Counted from the stretch's first letter, positions 15,349 to 23,841 are shown. The stretch is DNA of 64,000 bases from Viridibacillus sp050279675 (GCF_050279675.1 NZ_JBNNUK010000020.1:1-64000); one strand, 5' to 3'. The notes: a model not told the origin generated them from the letters alone. Translations and numbers: made by a program.

Positions 15349-16455
15349 GTGAAGATAACAGAAATTAAAATTCGGCAACTAAGTATGCGAATGAAATCAC
15401 CATTTGCAACAAGCTTCGGTACAGTGCAAGATAAGCAGTTTTTAATATTAGAAGCTAAAGATGATAGTGGAATGTCTGGTTGGGGGGAAGGGGTTGCTTT
15501 CGAAATCCCTTGGTATACAGAGGAGACAGTTAAGACGAGTTGGCATATGCTTGAAGATTTCCTTATTCCACTAGTGCTTAATAAAGATATTCAGCATCCA
15601 GATGAAATAAGTGATATGTTCAAAGTAATCCGTCAAAATAAGATGGCAAAAGCGACTCTTGAATGTGCGGTATGGGATCTATATGCAAAGAATACAAAAC
15701 AGTCACTTTCGAATGCATTAGGTGGAGCGAAAGAGAAAATTGAAGTGGGTATAAGTATTGGAATTCAGCCGACAATTGATCAGCTGTTACAGTGCATAGA
15801 AAATTATATTTCAGCCGGCTATAAACGTATGAAGGTTAAGATTAAACCAGGCAAGGACATTGATGTCGTTCAGGCAATCCGAGCAAAGTTTCCAGAAGTA
15901 CCGCTAATGGTAGACGCCAATTCGGCCTATACTTTAGATGATATAGAGTTGCTTAAAAAACTAGATGAGTACAATTTACTGATGATTGAGCAGCCTCTTG
16001 CATCAGATGACATTATCGATCATGCAAAGCTACAAAAGCATTTAAAAACGCCAATTTGTTTAGATGAAAGTATTTGTTCTTATGAGGATGCACGTACAGC
16101 GATTGAACTTGAAAGTTGTGGAATCATCAACATCAAGTTTGGTCGTGTAGGTGGTTTAACTGAGGCAAAACGAATCCATGATTTATGCCAGCAACATAAT
16201 ATTAAAGTCTGGTGTGGCGGTATGTTAGAATCTGGTATTGGTCGAGCGCATAATGTCGCACTTACGACGCTAGATAATTTTGTATTGCCAGGTGATACTG
16301 CAGGCTCTAGTCATTATTGGGACCAAGATATTATTTCTCCTGAAGTACATGTTGAAAATGGCTACATTTCAGTGCCAAAAAGTTTTGGAATTGGCTATGA
16401 ACCTAACGTAAAATTAATGGATCAACTTACTGTAAGTCAAAAAGTTTATCGATAA
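15349..16455 (+). CDS. N-succinylamino-acid racemase / o-succinylbenzoate synthase (enolase superfamily)
   Basis: 368 residues, matching the Geobacillus kaustophilus NSAR/OSBS sequence from memory. Catalytic lysines K164 (in KVKIKP) and K263 (in NIKFGRVGG), metal ligands D189, E214 and D239, all in place. R266 is the second-shell residue reported to favour racemase activity in the NSAR/OSBS subfamily. With an M20 hydrolase upstream and no menaquinone genes around, the likely job is converting N-succinyl-D-amino acids to the L-form. OSBS activity for menaquinone remains possible. GTG start, with GGAAGG upstream. Confidence 0.88.
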   Translation: MKITEIKIRQLSMRMKSPFATSFGTVQDKQFLILEAKDDSGMSGWGEGVAFEIPWYTEETVKTSWHMLEDFLIPLVLNKDIQHPDEISDMFKVIRQNKMAKATLECAVWDLYAKNTKQSLSNALGGAKEKIEVGISIGIQPTIDQLLQCIENYISAGYKRMKVKIKPGKDIDVVQAIRAKFPEVPLMVDANSAYTLDDIELLKKLDEYNLLMIEQPLASDDIIDHAKLQKHLKTPICLDESICSYEDARTAIELESCGIINIKFGRVGGLTEAKRIHDLCQQHNIKVWCGGMLESGIGRAHNVALTTLDNFVLPGDTAGSSHYWDQDIISPEVHVENGYISVPKSFGIGYEPNVKLMDQLTVSQKVYR

Positions 16456-16490
16456 ACAAAAAACTATGCAAAATTTGCATAGTTTTTTGT
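16456..16490. terminator. Bidirectional terminator between racemase and GNAT gene
   Basis: ACAAAAAACTATGCAAA (16456-16472) is complementary to 16474-16490, a near-perfect palindrome filling the gap between two convergent genes, with T-runs on both strands. Confidence 0.88.
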
Positions 16491-17297
16491 TTATATTATT
16501 AATAATTTACTCATATAAAGCTCATCTTCATAGTCATCGTTTATTTTCAATGATTGTTGACGCTCTCCGTCTATTCCAAATCCAAATTTGTTAAACATAT
16601 TTATTGCGATAGTATTAGATTTACTAACACTTAATTCAATTCTTTTAACGCTATTTGACAGTGCCCATTTTTCAGCCTCTTTTATAAGTGTTGTGCCTAT
16701 GCCTCGGTTAGTAAATTTCTGTTTGACACCGAGGTAAATCGATACACGGTGTTTAGCACGTTGAGCTTTATTACCAGAAATAGAAATCATGCCTCCAATT
16801 TGCCCTTCAACAACTGCTACTAGAATCGAGCTAGAATTGTCTTTGCGTAAGTTAGTAATTTTTTTGCGTACACTTTGAACAGATGGGTCGCGTTCGTTTA
16901 TACCATAAAGCATAAAATCTGTCTCTGCATCTAACGTAGACAATAATTTGGCTAAATCACGGGCATCATCCGTTTCAATAGAGCGAGTGATAAAAGTATT
17001 TTTAGCTTTATTTAAACTATCCAATTCATCATTACTGTTATTTGAAGGTTTTTCAAATGTCACATGATAACCAGGTTGTACTGTGGTTACATTGTATCCT
17101 TGTTCTATCCAAGCTAGATAGTGTTTTAAGGGAGGTTTAGTTTTTTTCCACCAACTCTTATTTAAATACGAGGAGTTAGGTAATGAATGTCCCATAATTG
17201 TTTCGATTTCTGTAAAGGTAAGTTGAATTTTATCGTCTTTTGCGGAGCTGAAATATTCAGCTAGTGGTATGTATTTCTTTTCAATCTTATTTTCCAT
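16491..17297 (-). CDS. DUF7662-GNAT acetyltransferase fusion
   Basis: 268 residues in two parts. Residues about 8-82 match the DUF7662 pattern (KYIPLAEYF, LTFTEIETIMG, LPNSS, SWWKK, YLAWIEQGYNV, VTFEK). Residues about 103-265 are a GNAT acetyltransferase with an acetyl-CoA site near QKFTNRGIGTTLI and a final FNKFGFGIDGERQQ. A Ser/Asn-rich linker joins them. The acceptor is unknown. DUF7662 has no role known to me; here it may steer the acetyltransferase to its target. It is convergent with the racemase gene. A GNAT makes succinyl-amino acids in the Geobacillus NSAR pathway, but nothing here proves such a link. Confidence 0.75.
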   Translation of the reverse strand: MENKIEKKYIPLAEYFSSAKDDKIQLTFTEIETIMGHSLPNSSYLNKSWWKKTKPPLKHYLAWIEQGYNVTTVQPGYHVTFEKPSNNSNDELDSLNKAKNTFITRSIETDDARDLAKLLSTLDAETDFMLYGINERDPSVQSVRKKITNLRKDNSSSILVAVVEGQIGGMISISGNKAQRAKHRVSIYLGVKQKFTNRGIGTTLIKEAEKWALSNSVKRIELSVSKSNTIAINMFNKFGFGIDGERQQSLKINDDYEDELYMSKLLII

Positions 17298-17610
17298 TAT
17301 TACCCCTCTTTATTATATGTATATATTATATTAGAAATAGTAACATAGTATTAAGCCTAATTACATGATTTATATGATTATTATTTATTCTTATGGATAA
17401 AAAAGACTATGTTGACCTAAAGGGATATTGGAGCAGATGATGTGGTTTTGTAAAATTAACTTAATAAAATAGAATACAGGAATTATATACTTTTAATTAG
17501 GCCCATAATAAGGATTGAACATTTATCATCAGAGCGCTGACGTTCTTTTTCAGTGCTATTTATGATAAGATATATTCGGAAATTATTGAAATCTAGGAGG
17601 CAAAATTTAA
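17298..17610. other. Divergent intergenic stretch with the ppaC promoter
   Basis: About 310 bp between the GNAT fusion and ppaC. It is very AT-rich. The part next to ppaC holds a plausible promoter and dyad (see 17533-17566). No gene was found. Confidence 0.5.
17533..17566 (+). promoter_or_regulatory. Probable ppaC promoter with a dyad
   Basis: CTGACG (17537-17542) and TATGAT (17561-17566) with an 18-base spacer. An inverted repeat AGCGCTGA (17533-17540) / TCAGTGCT (17550-17557) overlaps the -35 and spacer and may be an operator. Confidence 0.4.
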
Positions 17611-18537
17611 ATGAGTAAAGTACTTGTATTCGGACACAAAAACCCAGATACTGATACAATCACATCTGCGTTAGTATATGCATATTTAAAAAAACAACTA
17701 GGCATTGATGCTGAAGCTATTCGCCTTGGCGAACTGAATAACGAAACAGCTTACGCTTTAGAAAAATTCGGATTTGAAGCACCACGTTATGTGGAAAAAG
17801 TTGCAGGAGAAGCTGCTCAAGTAATCCTAGTTGATCATAACGAACGTCAACAAAGTGCTGATGATATTACTGAAGTTCAAGTAATGGAAGTTATTGATCA
17901 TCACCGTATTGCTAACTTTGAAACAGCAGATCCATTGTACTACCGCGCGGAACCAGTCGGTTGTACAGCAACAATTCTAAATAAAATTTTCAAAGAAAAT
18001 GAAGTTGAGATTCCAGCTAACTATGCAGGTCTTATGTTATCTGCTATCATCTCGGATACATTATTATTCAAATCGCCAACATGCACTGAGCAAGATGTGA
18101 AAGCAGCAAATGAGTTAGCTGCAATTGCATCTGTTGACGCTGCTGAGTATGGGCTTGCAATGTTAAAAGCAGGCGCTGATTTAAGTGATAAATCACTAGA
18201 AGATTTACTTTCTCTAGATGCAAAAGAATTCAGCATGGGAGCCCACAAAGTTGTTATCGCTCAAGTAAATGCTGTTGATGTAAATGACGTTTTAGATCGC
18301 CAAGCTGATTTAGAAGTTTTATTAAACAACACTGTTGCAGAAAAAGGTCTAGACCTATTCTTCTTCGTCGTAACGGATATCATAAACAATGATTCTGTTG
18401 CTGTTGCAATAGGTGCACAAGCTGAAAAAGCTTATGCAGCATTTAACGTTGTTGCAGATAATAATCGTGCGCTATTAAAAGGTGTAGTTTCTCGTAAAAA
18501 ACAAATTGTCCCAGCATTAACTGACGCATTAAAATAA
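17611..18537 (+). CDS. ppaC: Manganese-dependent inorganic pyrophosphatase
   Basis: Splits pyrophosphate to phosphate, pulling biosynthetic reactions forward; cytoplasmic. 308 residues, class II (DHH family). Metal ligands visible: H9, D13 and D15 in GHKNPDTD, D75 in LVDHNE, and the DHH motif D96-H97-H98. The C-terminal substrate motif SRKKQ is at 294-298. Ribosome binding site AGGAGG. No CBS domains, so no nucleotide control. Single gene with its own terminator. Confidence 0.97.
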   Translation: MSKVLVFGHKNPDTDTITSALVYAYLKKQLGIDAEAIRLGELNNETAYALEKFGFEAPRYVEKVAGEAAQVILVDHNERQQSADDITEVQVMEVIDHHRIANFETADPLYYRAEPVGCTATILNKIFKENEVEIPANYAGLMLSAIISDTLLFKSPTCTEQDVKAANELAAIASVDAAEYGLAMLKAGADLSDKSLEDLLSLDAKEFSMGAHKVVIAQVNAVDVNDVLDRQADLEVLLNNTVAEKGLDLFFFVVTDIINNDSVAVAIGAQAEKAYAAFNVVADNNRALLKGVVSRKKQIVPALTDALK

Positions 18538-18553
18538 TCCTCATTAGTGAAAG

Positions 18554-18590
18554 AACTGCCTATTTCAATTGGAATAGGCGGTTTTTTATT
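18554..18590 (+). terminator. Terminator after ppaC
   Basis: The arm at 18554-18566 pairs with 18571-18583 (core GCCTATT/AATAGGC), followed by TTTTTATT. Confidence 0.85.
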
Positions 18591-18604
18591 GTTGAAAATT
18601 ACAC

Positions 18605-19984
18605 TTATAATCCACTTAGGTCAAGTGGATATACTGCAGGCCCCTCAAGTACTGCACCATCCTTTGAAAAACGTGAGCCATGACAAGGACAGTCCCATGT
18701 TTCATCTGCTTCATTCCATCTAGTTTTACAACCTAAATGAGTACAACGAGGCATAGCACGACGAGTGACATGACCTCCTACAAAATCCTTCGTTACTTTT
18801 CCGCCTAGCTTTAAAGCTTGTAAAACAGCATCTCCGAATTTAGTATGCTTTGGAGAATAAAGAGAGAGTCCGACATTCTGTTTTCCAACAATACCATCTC
18901 GGAGCAGTTGTGCGGCCACAATTGAATTAGCTAACCCCCATTTTCTGAAACCAGAAGCCATCCAAATATTCGGTAAACGGGAACTAATCTGCCCAACATA
19001 AGGAATTAAATCTACTGTTTCAGGATCTTGCGCTGACCAGTGATAGTTGCAGTTGCTAGCTGCAAATTTATCTTTAGCCTCTAATTGCAACGCTTCATAA
19101 TACATGGAGGTATTGGAAATAGTACCTGCAGGGTGGCTATCCCCAGCTAATAATATAAAAGGTTTGTCATCGATTAATGTTGTTCGAATAGAGCGACCAG
19201 GTTTATCGATAGATAAATACTGACCTTTATACAATTCGCTTGCTTCAAAAGTCACGATATAAGAACGAGTGACTTCCAGTTTAAAAATTTGCATACCAAT
19301 AATAGCTTCTAGTGGATAATGGGAGCATAAGATTAGCTCTTTATAACAAACTGTATGACCATTCTCTAGTTCAACACAAGGCTTTAAAATATTGACCTTC
19401 TGCACGCGTGAATGCTCGTAAATCTCAGCTCCTGATTGGATTGCCTTATCTGCGATAGTCCGTCCAAAACGTACTGGATGGATTTGAGCTTGTTTTGGCA
19501 TTTTTAAGGAAGCGGTAATGTCATATGGAATTTCGCAATCGGCGTTCCATTCTCCAGGAATACCAAGAGTTTGGTAAGCCTTCCATTCATCTTCTAAGTC
19601 TTTTTTACCGTCAGCTTTCTGTGTATATAAAAAGGAATCTGCATGATGCACACAATCGGGTTCTGCTAAATTAAATGATAGTTCCACAGCTTGCTGGTTG
19701 AGCTCATAATACTGTTGAGCTGCTTCCATACCAAATTTAGTAATAAGTTGGCTATATAATAGACCTTGTTGTGCAGTTACCTTCCCAGTTGAATGGCCGG
19801 TAGTACCTGAAAATAAAGTATTGCCTTCTAATAAGGTAACCTTCCTACCAACTTTTGAGAGTAAGTAAGCAGCGAGTATGCCAGAAATACCACCACCGAT
19901 AATACAGATGTCCGTTTCGATTGATTGTTCGAGTGAAGGTCTTGCAAAAGGTGCCTGTTTATCTAGCCAAATTGAAGATGCCAT
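18605..19984 (-). CDS. FAD-dependent oxidoreductase with C-terminal Rieske domain (YhfW-like)
   Basis: 459 residues. N-terminal FAD site DICIIGGGISGILAAYLL in a DadA/glycine-oxidase-type fold, then a C-terminal Rieske [2Fe-2S] domain with C414-x-H416 and C432-P-C434-H435; C419 and C434 are placed to form the disulfide found in bc1-type Rieske proteins. The pairing resembles B. subtilis YhfW. It probably passes electrons from an amine or amino-acid-like substrate through FAD to the Fe-S centre; substrate unknown. No signal peptide. Divergent from the FrnE gene. Confidence 0.88.
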   Translation of the reverse strand: MASSIWLDKQAPFARPSLEQSIETDICIIGGGISGILAAYLLSKVGRKVTLLEGNTLFSGTTGHSTGKVTAQQGLLYSQLITKFGMEAAQQYYELNQQAVELSFNLAEPDCVHHADSFLYTQKADGKKDLEDEWKAYQTLGIPGEWNADCEIPYDITASLKMPKQAQIHPVRFGRTIADKAIQSGAEIYEHSRVQKVNILKPCVELENGHTVCYKELILCSHYPLEAIIGMQIFKLEVTRSYIVTFEASELYKGQYLSIDKPGRSIRTTLIDDKPFILLAGDSHPAGTISNTSMYYEALQLEAKDKFAASNCNYHWSAQDPETVDLIPYVGQISSRLPNIWMASGFRKWGLANSIVAAQLLRDGIVGKQNVGLSLYSPKHTKFGDAVLQALKLGGKVTKDFVGGHVTRRAMPRCTHLGCKTRWNEADETWDCPCHGSRFSKDGAVLEGPAVYPLDLSGL

Positions 19985-20101
19985 AAGATGCCTCCAAGTA
20001 CATTTTTTTTAGCATGTGGAGTATTTGAGAAATTATGTATAAGCAGATAAATTGCTGTTTCATATGTTCACATATACAATGTTTGCAAGAGGTGAGCATT
20101 G

Positions 20102-20809
20102 ATGAAAATTGAAATTTGGTCAGACTATGTATGTCCATTTTGTTATATCGGTAAAAAACAATTAGAAAAAGCTTTGCAAGATACGGGATTCAGTGAACAA
20201 ACGGAAGTAATATTCAAGAGTTATCAGTTAGATCCAAACACTCCAGCTACTTCGGATTTATCCATGTACGAAGCCCTTGCTAAAAAATTCGGATCTACAA
20301 TTGAAGCGGCAAAGGCCCAAACAGTTGGTGTTGCAGGTCGTGCAAAAGAAGTTGGGTTAGATTTTGATTTTGAAAATATGAAACCTGCTAATACTTTCAA
20401 ATCACATCGTTTAGCAAAATACGCCGAAGCAGAAGGTAAAGCTGCTGAAATGACGGAGAGTTTACTACGTGCGCACTTTATTGAAGCAAAACAACTTGGC
20501 TTAACTGAAGTATTAGTAGAGTTGGCAGTAGAAGTCGGTTTAAATCGTGAGAGAGTACTAGATGTACTAAACTCAGATAATTATGCATCAGAGGTATTGG
20601 CTGATATTCAAGAGGCTTCACAAATAGGTGTTAGAGGTGTCCCATTCTTTGTATTAAATCGCAAATATGCAATTTCGGGTGCTCAACCACAAGAATTATT
20701 CGAAGAGACAATTCGTAAAGTGGCAGCTGAAGAGGGAATTCAACCGACACTTAAAATGATGGGTGTAGAAGGTACAGGCATTTGTGATGATGGCAAGTGT
20801 GAACTTTAA
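20102..20809 (+). CDS. DsbA-family oxidoreductase, FrnE type
   Basis: 235 residues with a thioredoxin-fold CPFC active site (C11-x2-C14) and an inserted helical domain; FrnE members are cytoplasmic disulfide isomerase/oxidase-like proteins. GVRGVPFFVLN holds the cis-proline loop. A C-terminal CDDGKC pair could be a second redox or metal pair. The ATG at 20102 follows AGGTG with a 7-base gap and is preferred to a TTG one codon upstream. It lies just before an azoreductase in a redox gene cluster. Confidence 0.88.
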   Translation: MKIEIWSDYVCPFCYIGKKQLEKALQDTGFSEQTEVIFKSYQLDPNTPATSDLSMYEALAKKFGSTIEAAKAQTVGVAGRAKEVGLDFDFENMKPANTFKSHRLAKYAEAEGKAAEMTESLLRAHFIEAKQLGLTEVLVELAVEVGLNRERVLDVLNSDNYASEVLADIQEASQIGVRGVPFFVLNRKYAISGAQPQELFEETIRKVAAEEGIQPTLKMMGVEGTGICDDGKCEL

Positions 20810-20831
20810 TCTTCAGTCAAAAGTATGAGAG

Positions 20832-20862
20832 CAGATACATTGACAGTGTATCTGTTATTTTA
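20832..20862 (+). terminator. Hairpin after frnE, overlapping the azoR promoter
   Basis: CAGATACA (20832-20839) pairs with TGTATCTG (20847-20854), followed by TTATTTTA. The same bases carry the TTGACA -35 box of azoR (20840-20845), so terminator and promoter share DNA. Confidence 0.6.
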
Positions 20863-20891
20863 TAAAATAAAATTATCTTGAATTTGAGATG
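20840..20891 (+). promoter_or_regulatory. azoR promoter with MhqR-type box
   Basis: TTGACA (20840-20845), 17-base spacer, TAAAAT (20863-20868). TATCTTGAATTTGAGATG (20874-20891) follows at the expected transcription start and closely resembles the MhqR palindrome of B. subtilis (from memory, tATCTcgaAtTCgAGATa). Repression by a quinone-responsive MhqR-type MarR protein is inferred; that gene is not in the window. Confidence 0.65.
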
Positions 20892-20933
20892 TTTTTTAGA
20901 AAACTATTTTAACTAAGAGAGTGAGAGATTAAA

Positions 20934-21575
20934 TTGACAAACGTATTAGTTGTTAAAGCAAATAACCGTCCTTCTACTGAAGGTGTTTCTAGTAAAATGT
21001 ATGAAGTATTCATGGAGGAAGTAAAAGGTGCACAAGATTTAAACGTGACTACATTTGATGTATTCGCTGAAGATCTACCATACTTCGGACAAGATTTATT
21101 CAATGCATTTGGTAAAGTACAAAATGGTGAAGAACTTACAGATTTAGAAGGTCGCCTTCTTGCTGCAAAACAAAAAGCAATGGACGCTTTAACTGCTGCT
21201 GACGTAGTAGTATTTGCATTCCCATTATGGAACTTAACAATTCCAGCTAAATTACAAACTTTCGTTGATTACGTATTCCAAGCAGGTTTTGCTTTCAAAT
21301 ATGATGCAGAAGGTAACATGATTAACTTAATGCCAGAGAAAAAAGCTATTCTTTTAAGCGCTCGTGGTGGTATTTATTCAACTCCAGAAACAGCACCGAT
21401 GGAAATGGCTGTAAACTATATGCGTAATGTATTTGGCGGCGTATTCGGTATGTCAGTTGAAGAAGTAGTAATCGAAGGCCATAACGCAATGCCAGACAAA
21501 GCAGAAGCAATTATTGCTGAAGGTATGGAACGCGTTAAAGCAGCAGCAAAATCATTATCAGCTGTTCACGCTTAA
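20934..21575 (+). CDS. azoR: FMN-dependent NADH-azoreductase / quinone reductase
   Basis: 213-residue flavodoxin-like enzyme. N-terminal VVKANNRP and TEGVSSKMYEVF form the FMN phosphate site; FPLWNLTIPAKLQTFVDYVFQAGFAF is the active-site loop; LLSARGGIYS is the second FMN contact. AzoR proteins reduce quinones and azo dyes by two electrons with NADH, protecting thiols. TTG start with a GTGAGAG site upstream, so modest translation. The promoter carries an MhqR-type box, which supports a quinone detoxification role. Confidence 0.93.
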   Translation: MTNVLVVKANNRPSTEGVSSKMYEVFMEEVKGAQDLNVTTFDVFAEDLPYFGQDLFNAFGKVQNGEELTDLEGRLLAAKQKAMDALTAADVVVFAFPLWNLTIPAKLQTFVDYVFQAGFAFKYDAEGNMINLMPEKKAILLSARGGIYSTPETAPMEMAVNYMRNVFGGVFGMSVEEVVIEGHNAMPDKAEAIIAEGMERVKAAAKSLSAVHA

Positions 21576-21623
21576 TTTTATAATAATAGTGAATGCCTAA
21601 TATTAGTTAGGTTATTTATAAAG

Positions 21624-21660
21624 AAAGAGGGAGGCCCATTAAATGGTGCTTCCCTCTTTT
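21624..21660. terminator. Bidirectional terminator at the end of azoR and the DUF2500 gene
   Basis: AAAGAGGGA (21624-21632) pairs with TCCCTCTTT (21651-21659), with further pairing inside the loop. It overlaps the last codons of the minus-strand gene. Confidence 0.75.
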
Positions 21661-22037
21661 CCATTGCGTTCGAAACCTTTATAACGAGTACCTTGAAATG
21701 TTAGTAAACCAAGGTCTCCCTCAACGAGCATACCGTATTCACGTCCGCTTACAGGCAACTCAATTCGGTCGCCACTTTGTACCTCGAAGGTCGTATAATA
21801 CGTAGTGCTAGCTGAAGTATCTCCACTGCCACCAGACGTTTTTGAACGCTTTGTAACAACCTCTGCGGGCACAGTTAAGATAGGAGAAGCATTATTTTTA
21901 GACCACTGAGAAATTCCTTTTACAATAACAAATATAAATGCACTAACAACAATAAGGAAAATAATAACAAAAAATACCCCGAATAATCCAGTACCCACAA
22001 AAAAAGATATATCATCAACGAACATTCCATCTGACAT
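21639..22037 (-). CDS. DUF2500 membrane protein
   Basis: 132 residues. One strong N-terminal membrane helix (about residues 12-40, rich in F, I, V), then a soluble beta-rich domain with TVPAEVVTKR, YYTTFEVQSGDRIELPV and GDLGLLTFQGTRYKGFER, the DUF2500 pattern. The soluble part probably faces the cytoplasm or cell surface; function unknown. The ATG at 22037 follows GGGGGTG with a 6-base gap; an ATG five codons earlier would precede that site. Its stop lies inside the shared terminator. Confidence 0.8.
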   Translation of the reverse strand: MSDGMFVDDISFFVGTGLFGVFFVIIFLIVVSAFIFVIVKGISQWSKNNASPILTVPAEVVTKRSKTSGGSGDTSASTTYYTTFEVQSGDRIELPVSGREYGMLVEGDLGLLTFQGTRYKGFERNGKEGSTI

Positions 22038-22341
22038 AATCAGCACCCCCATAATCTCTATATAATAGCATTTACGGAAGTACCATTAGAATAGTTTCAA
22101 AAAAATGATGGTAACCCATACTGGTAGGCATTGAAGATATAGGCTACTTTAATAGCCTCTCTTGCTGAAGACATAAATAAGTTATTTACAGGTCTTCTTG
22201 TTATTCCATATTCACTCTTATCTATAAGGAAGTCACAATTATACTTTGCTTTAAAGCAGATACAACAAAATAACCAGTCACACTTTGGTGACTGGTTAGG
22301 CTTGCTGCTAATAGCAAATCTGTTATGGGTTTTATATTGAA
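22038..22341. other. Intergenic stretch with several hairpins
   Basis: About 300 bp without a gene. It holds the yceI terminator (22272-22297), a small hairpin AGGCTA/TAGCCT near 22139-22156 and a GAAGAC/GTCTTC pair near 22167-22195. The promoter for the DUF2500 gene should also be here. Nothing else was recognised. Confidence 0.4.
22272..22297 (-). terminator. Terminator after the YceI gene
   Basis: AACCAGTCAC (22272-22281) pairs with GTGACTGGTT (22288-22297). On the minus strand it is followed by ATTTTGTT. Confidence 0.75.
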
Positions 22342-22866
22342 TTAAGCAGGGTTTGCTTCAAGTTCGATATTAATTTTGATATCATCGCCAACTAGTACGC
22401 CACCAGTTTCAAGTGCTGCGTTCCAAGTTAAACCGAAGTCTTTACGGTTAATTTTAGTTTCCGCTTCAAAACCTACAACTTCTTGACCCCATGGGTTAGT
22501 ACCTTTACCACCGTATTCAGCTTCAAAAGTTACAGGTTTCGTTACATCCTTAATTGTGAAATCACCAGTAATTTCGTATTCGCCGTCACCAGTAGATGTA
22601 ATGTTTGTTGCAACGAAAGTCATTTTAGGGAACTGTTCGACATCAAAGAATTCAGCTGACTTTAAGTGGTTATCACGATCTTCATTGTTTGAATTTACAC
22701 TCGCTACATCAATTACGAATTTAATTGATGCACCAGTTAAATCTTCTGGATTTGCATCGATATCTGCAGTGAAAGAACCGAAGTTACCTTTAACTTTTGA
22801 AATCATCATGTGTTTTACTTGGAAACCTAAATTAGAGTGAGCTTGGTCTACGTTATATTTTGTCAT
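22342..22866 (-). CDS. YceI-family lipid-binding protein
   Basis: 174 residues, the usual YceI length. Opens YNVDQAHSNLGFQVKHM and runs through FDVEQFPKMTFVAT, GDFTIKDVTKPVTFEAE and NRKDFGLTWN to GDDIKINIELEA: all signature strands of the lipocalin-like barrel that binds polyisoprenoids or quinone-like lipids. No signal peptide, so it is cytoplasmic here. Good AGGAGG-like site (GGGAGGAAT). Its promoter -35 box lies within an MhqR-type box, placing it with azoR and the dioxygenase at 37511. A role in binding quinones or their adducts is plausible but inferred. Confidence 0.9.
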   Translation of the reverse strand: MTKYNVDQAHSNLGFQVKHMMISKVKGNFGSFTADIDANPEDLTGASIKFVIDVASVNSNNEDRDNHLKSAEFFDVEQFPKMTFVATNITSTGDGEYEITGDFTIKDVTKPVTFEAEYGGKGTNPWGQEVVGFEAETKINRKDFGLTWNAALETGGVLVGDDIKINIELEANPA

Positions 22867-22908
22867 TTTAAAATTCCTCCCAAAAAGTGTTTGTTATTTA
22901 GTACATTT

Positions 22909-22941
22909 ATCATAATACAATATTATCTCGAAATCAAGAGT
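22909..22941 (-). promoter_or_regulatory. yceI promoter with MhqR-type box
   Basis: On the minus strand TTGATT (22932-22937) and TATGAT (22909-22914) are 17 bases apart. TATCTCGAAATCAAGAGT (22924-22941) covers the -35 and matches the dioxygenase box at 37454-37471 in 15 of 18 positions. A further half-site TATCTC (minus strand) lies at 22951-22956. Confidence 0.6.
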
Positions 22942-22983
22942 TTTTAATTTGAGATATTTTAATGTTACAGATGAATTATATGC

Positions 22984-23841
22984 TTATGCATAGAAAATCA
23001 TGTCACTATTATTTAAGTCTTTTACAATTATTTTCCCCTCATTTTCAGAGAATGAAAGATTGAAGGTTTGTAAATTTTCTTTCAGTTTGTTTAATTCAAT
23101 TTTTGAAGACAGCTTAAGAGAGTAGCTCATTAACCCAGTGGCATTTTTTGGTGGGAGTGGAGCACCTACACCTTGCCAAATATTTGTTGCAATGTGGTGA
23201 TGATAACCACCAGCAGACATAAAGAAAGCTGAATCCATAAAGTTAGTCATTAAATCTAATCCTAGAGCCTCTAAATAGAAGCGGCTTGTTGCATCGCTTA
23301 GGTTCGAAACGTTTAAGTGCATATGGCCTAAAGTTGTACCTTCTGGGAACCCCGTCCATGTACGCTCCGATTTGTATAAAGCCATGATACCTTTGAAATC
23401 GATTGGTTCAGTAGCTGTGTTCACTTGGCCGTTTGGTTCAATCAGCCACTCACTTCTTGGTAAATCGCGGTATATTTCAATTCCGTTGCCTTCGGGGTCA
23501 CTTAGATAGAACGCTTCAGAATAAAGGTGGTCACCTGCTCCAGAAATAGGAGCACCAATTTCTAATAAATTTCCGATAACATGAGCTAAATCCTCGCGGC
23601 TTGGGACTAATATAGCGAAGTGAAAAAGACCTGTAGTACGTGCTGGTCTTTGCACAACATCTTGCGCAGTAGTTAATATTAGAATCGGTTCAGTACTACC
23701 TGCACCAAATATAACTTCTGAAGTAGATTCCTTAATAATATGGAATCCTAACATTTGATAAAATTCTTTTTGTTTTTCGAGAGATTGTACGCGTAAATGT
23801 ACATATCCTAATGTCATTTTGGGATCTAATTTGAAAGTCAA
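22984..23841 (-). CDS. Glyoxalase/extradiol dioxygenase family protein (CatE-like)
   Basis: 285 residues made of two VOC half-domains. First: LGYVHLRVQSLEKQKEFYQMLGF with LFHFAILVPSR and EGNGIEIY. Second: LGHMHLNVSNLSDATSRFYLEALG with YHHHIATNIWQG. His and Glu metal ligands are in the positions of CatE, the catechol-2,3-dioxygenase of B. subtilis. The TTG at 23841 is seven bases after AGGAGG and is chosen over a longer frame. Divergent from an HxlR regulator, as expected for a catechol/quinone-inducible gene. The ring substrate is an inference from family and context. Confidence 0.8.
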   Translation of the reverse strand: MTFKLDPKMTLGYVHLRVQSLEKQKEFYQMLGFHIIKESTSEVIFGAGSTEPILILTTAQDVVQRPARTTGLFHFAILVPSREDLAHVIGNLLEIGAPISGAGDHLYSEAFYLSDPEGNGIEIYRDLPRSEWLIEPNGQVNTATEPIDFKGIMALYKSERTWTGFPEGTTLGHMHLNVSNLSDATSRFYLEALGLDLMTNFMDSAFFMSAGGYHHHIATNIWQGVGAPLPPKNATGLMSYSLKLSSKIELNKLKENLQTFNLSFSENEGKIIVKDLNNSDMIFYA

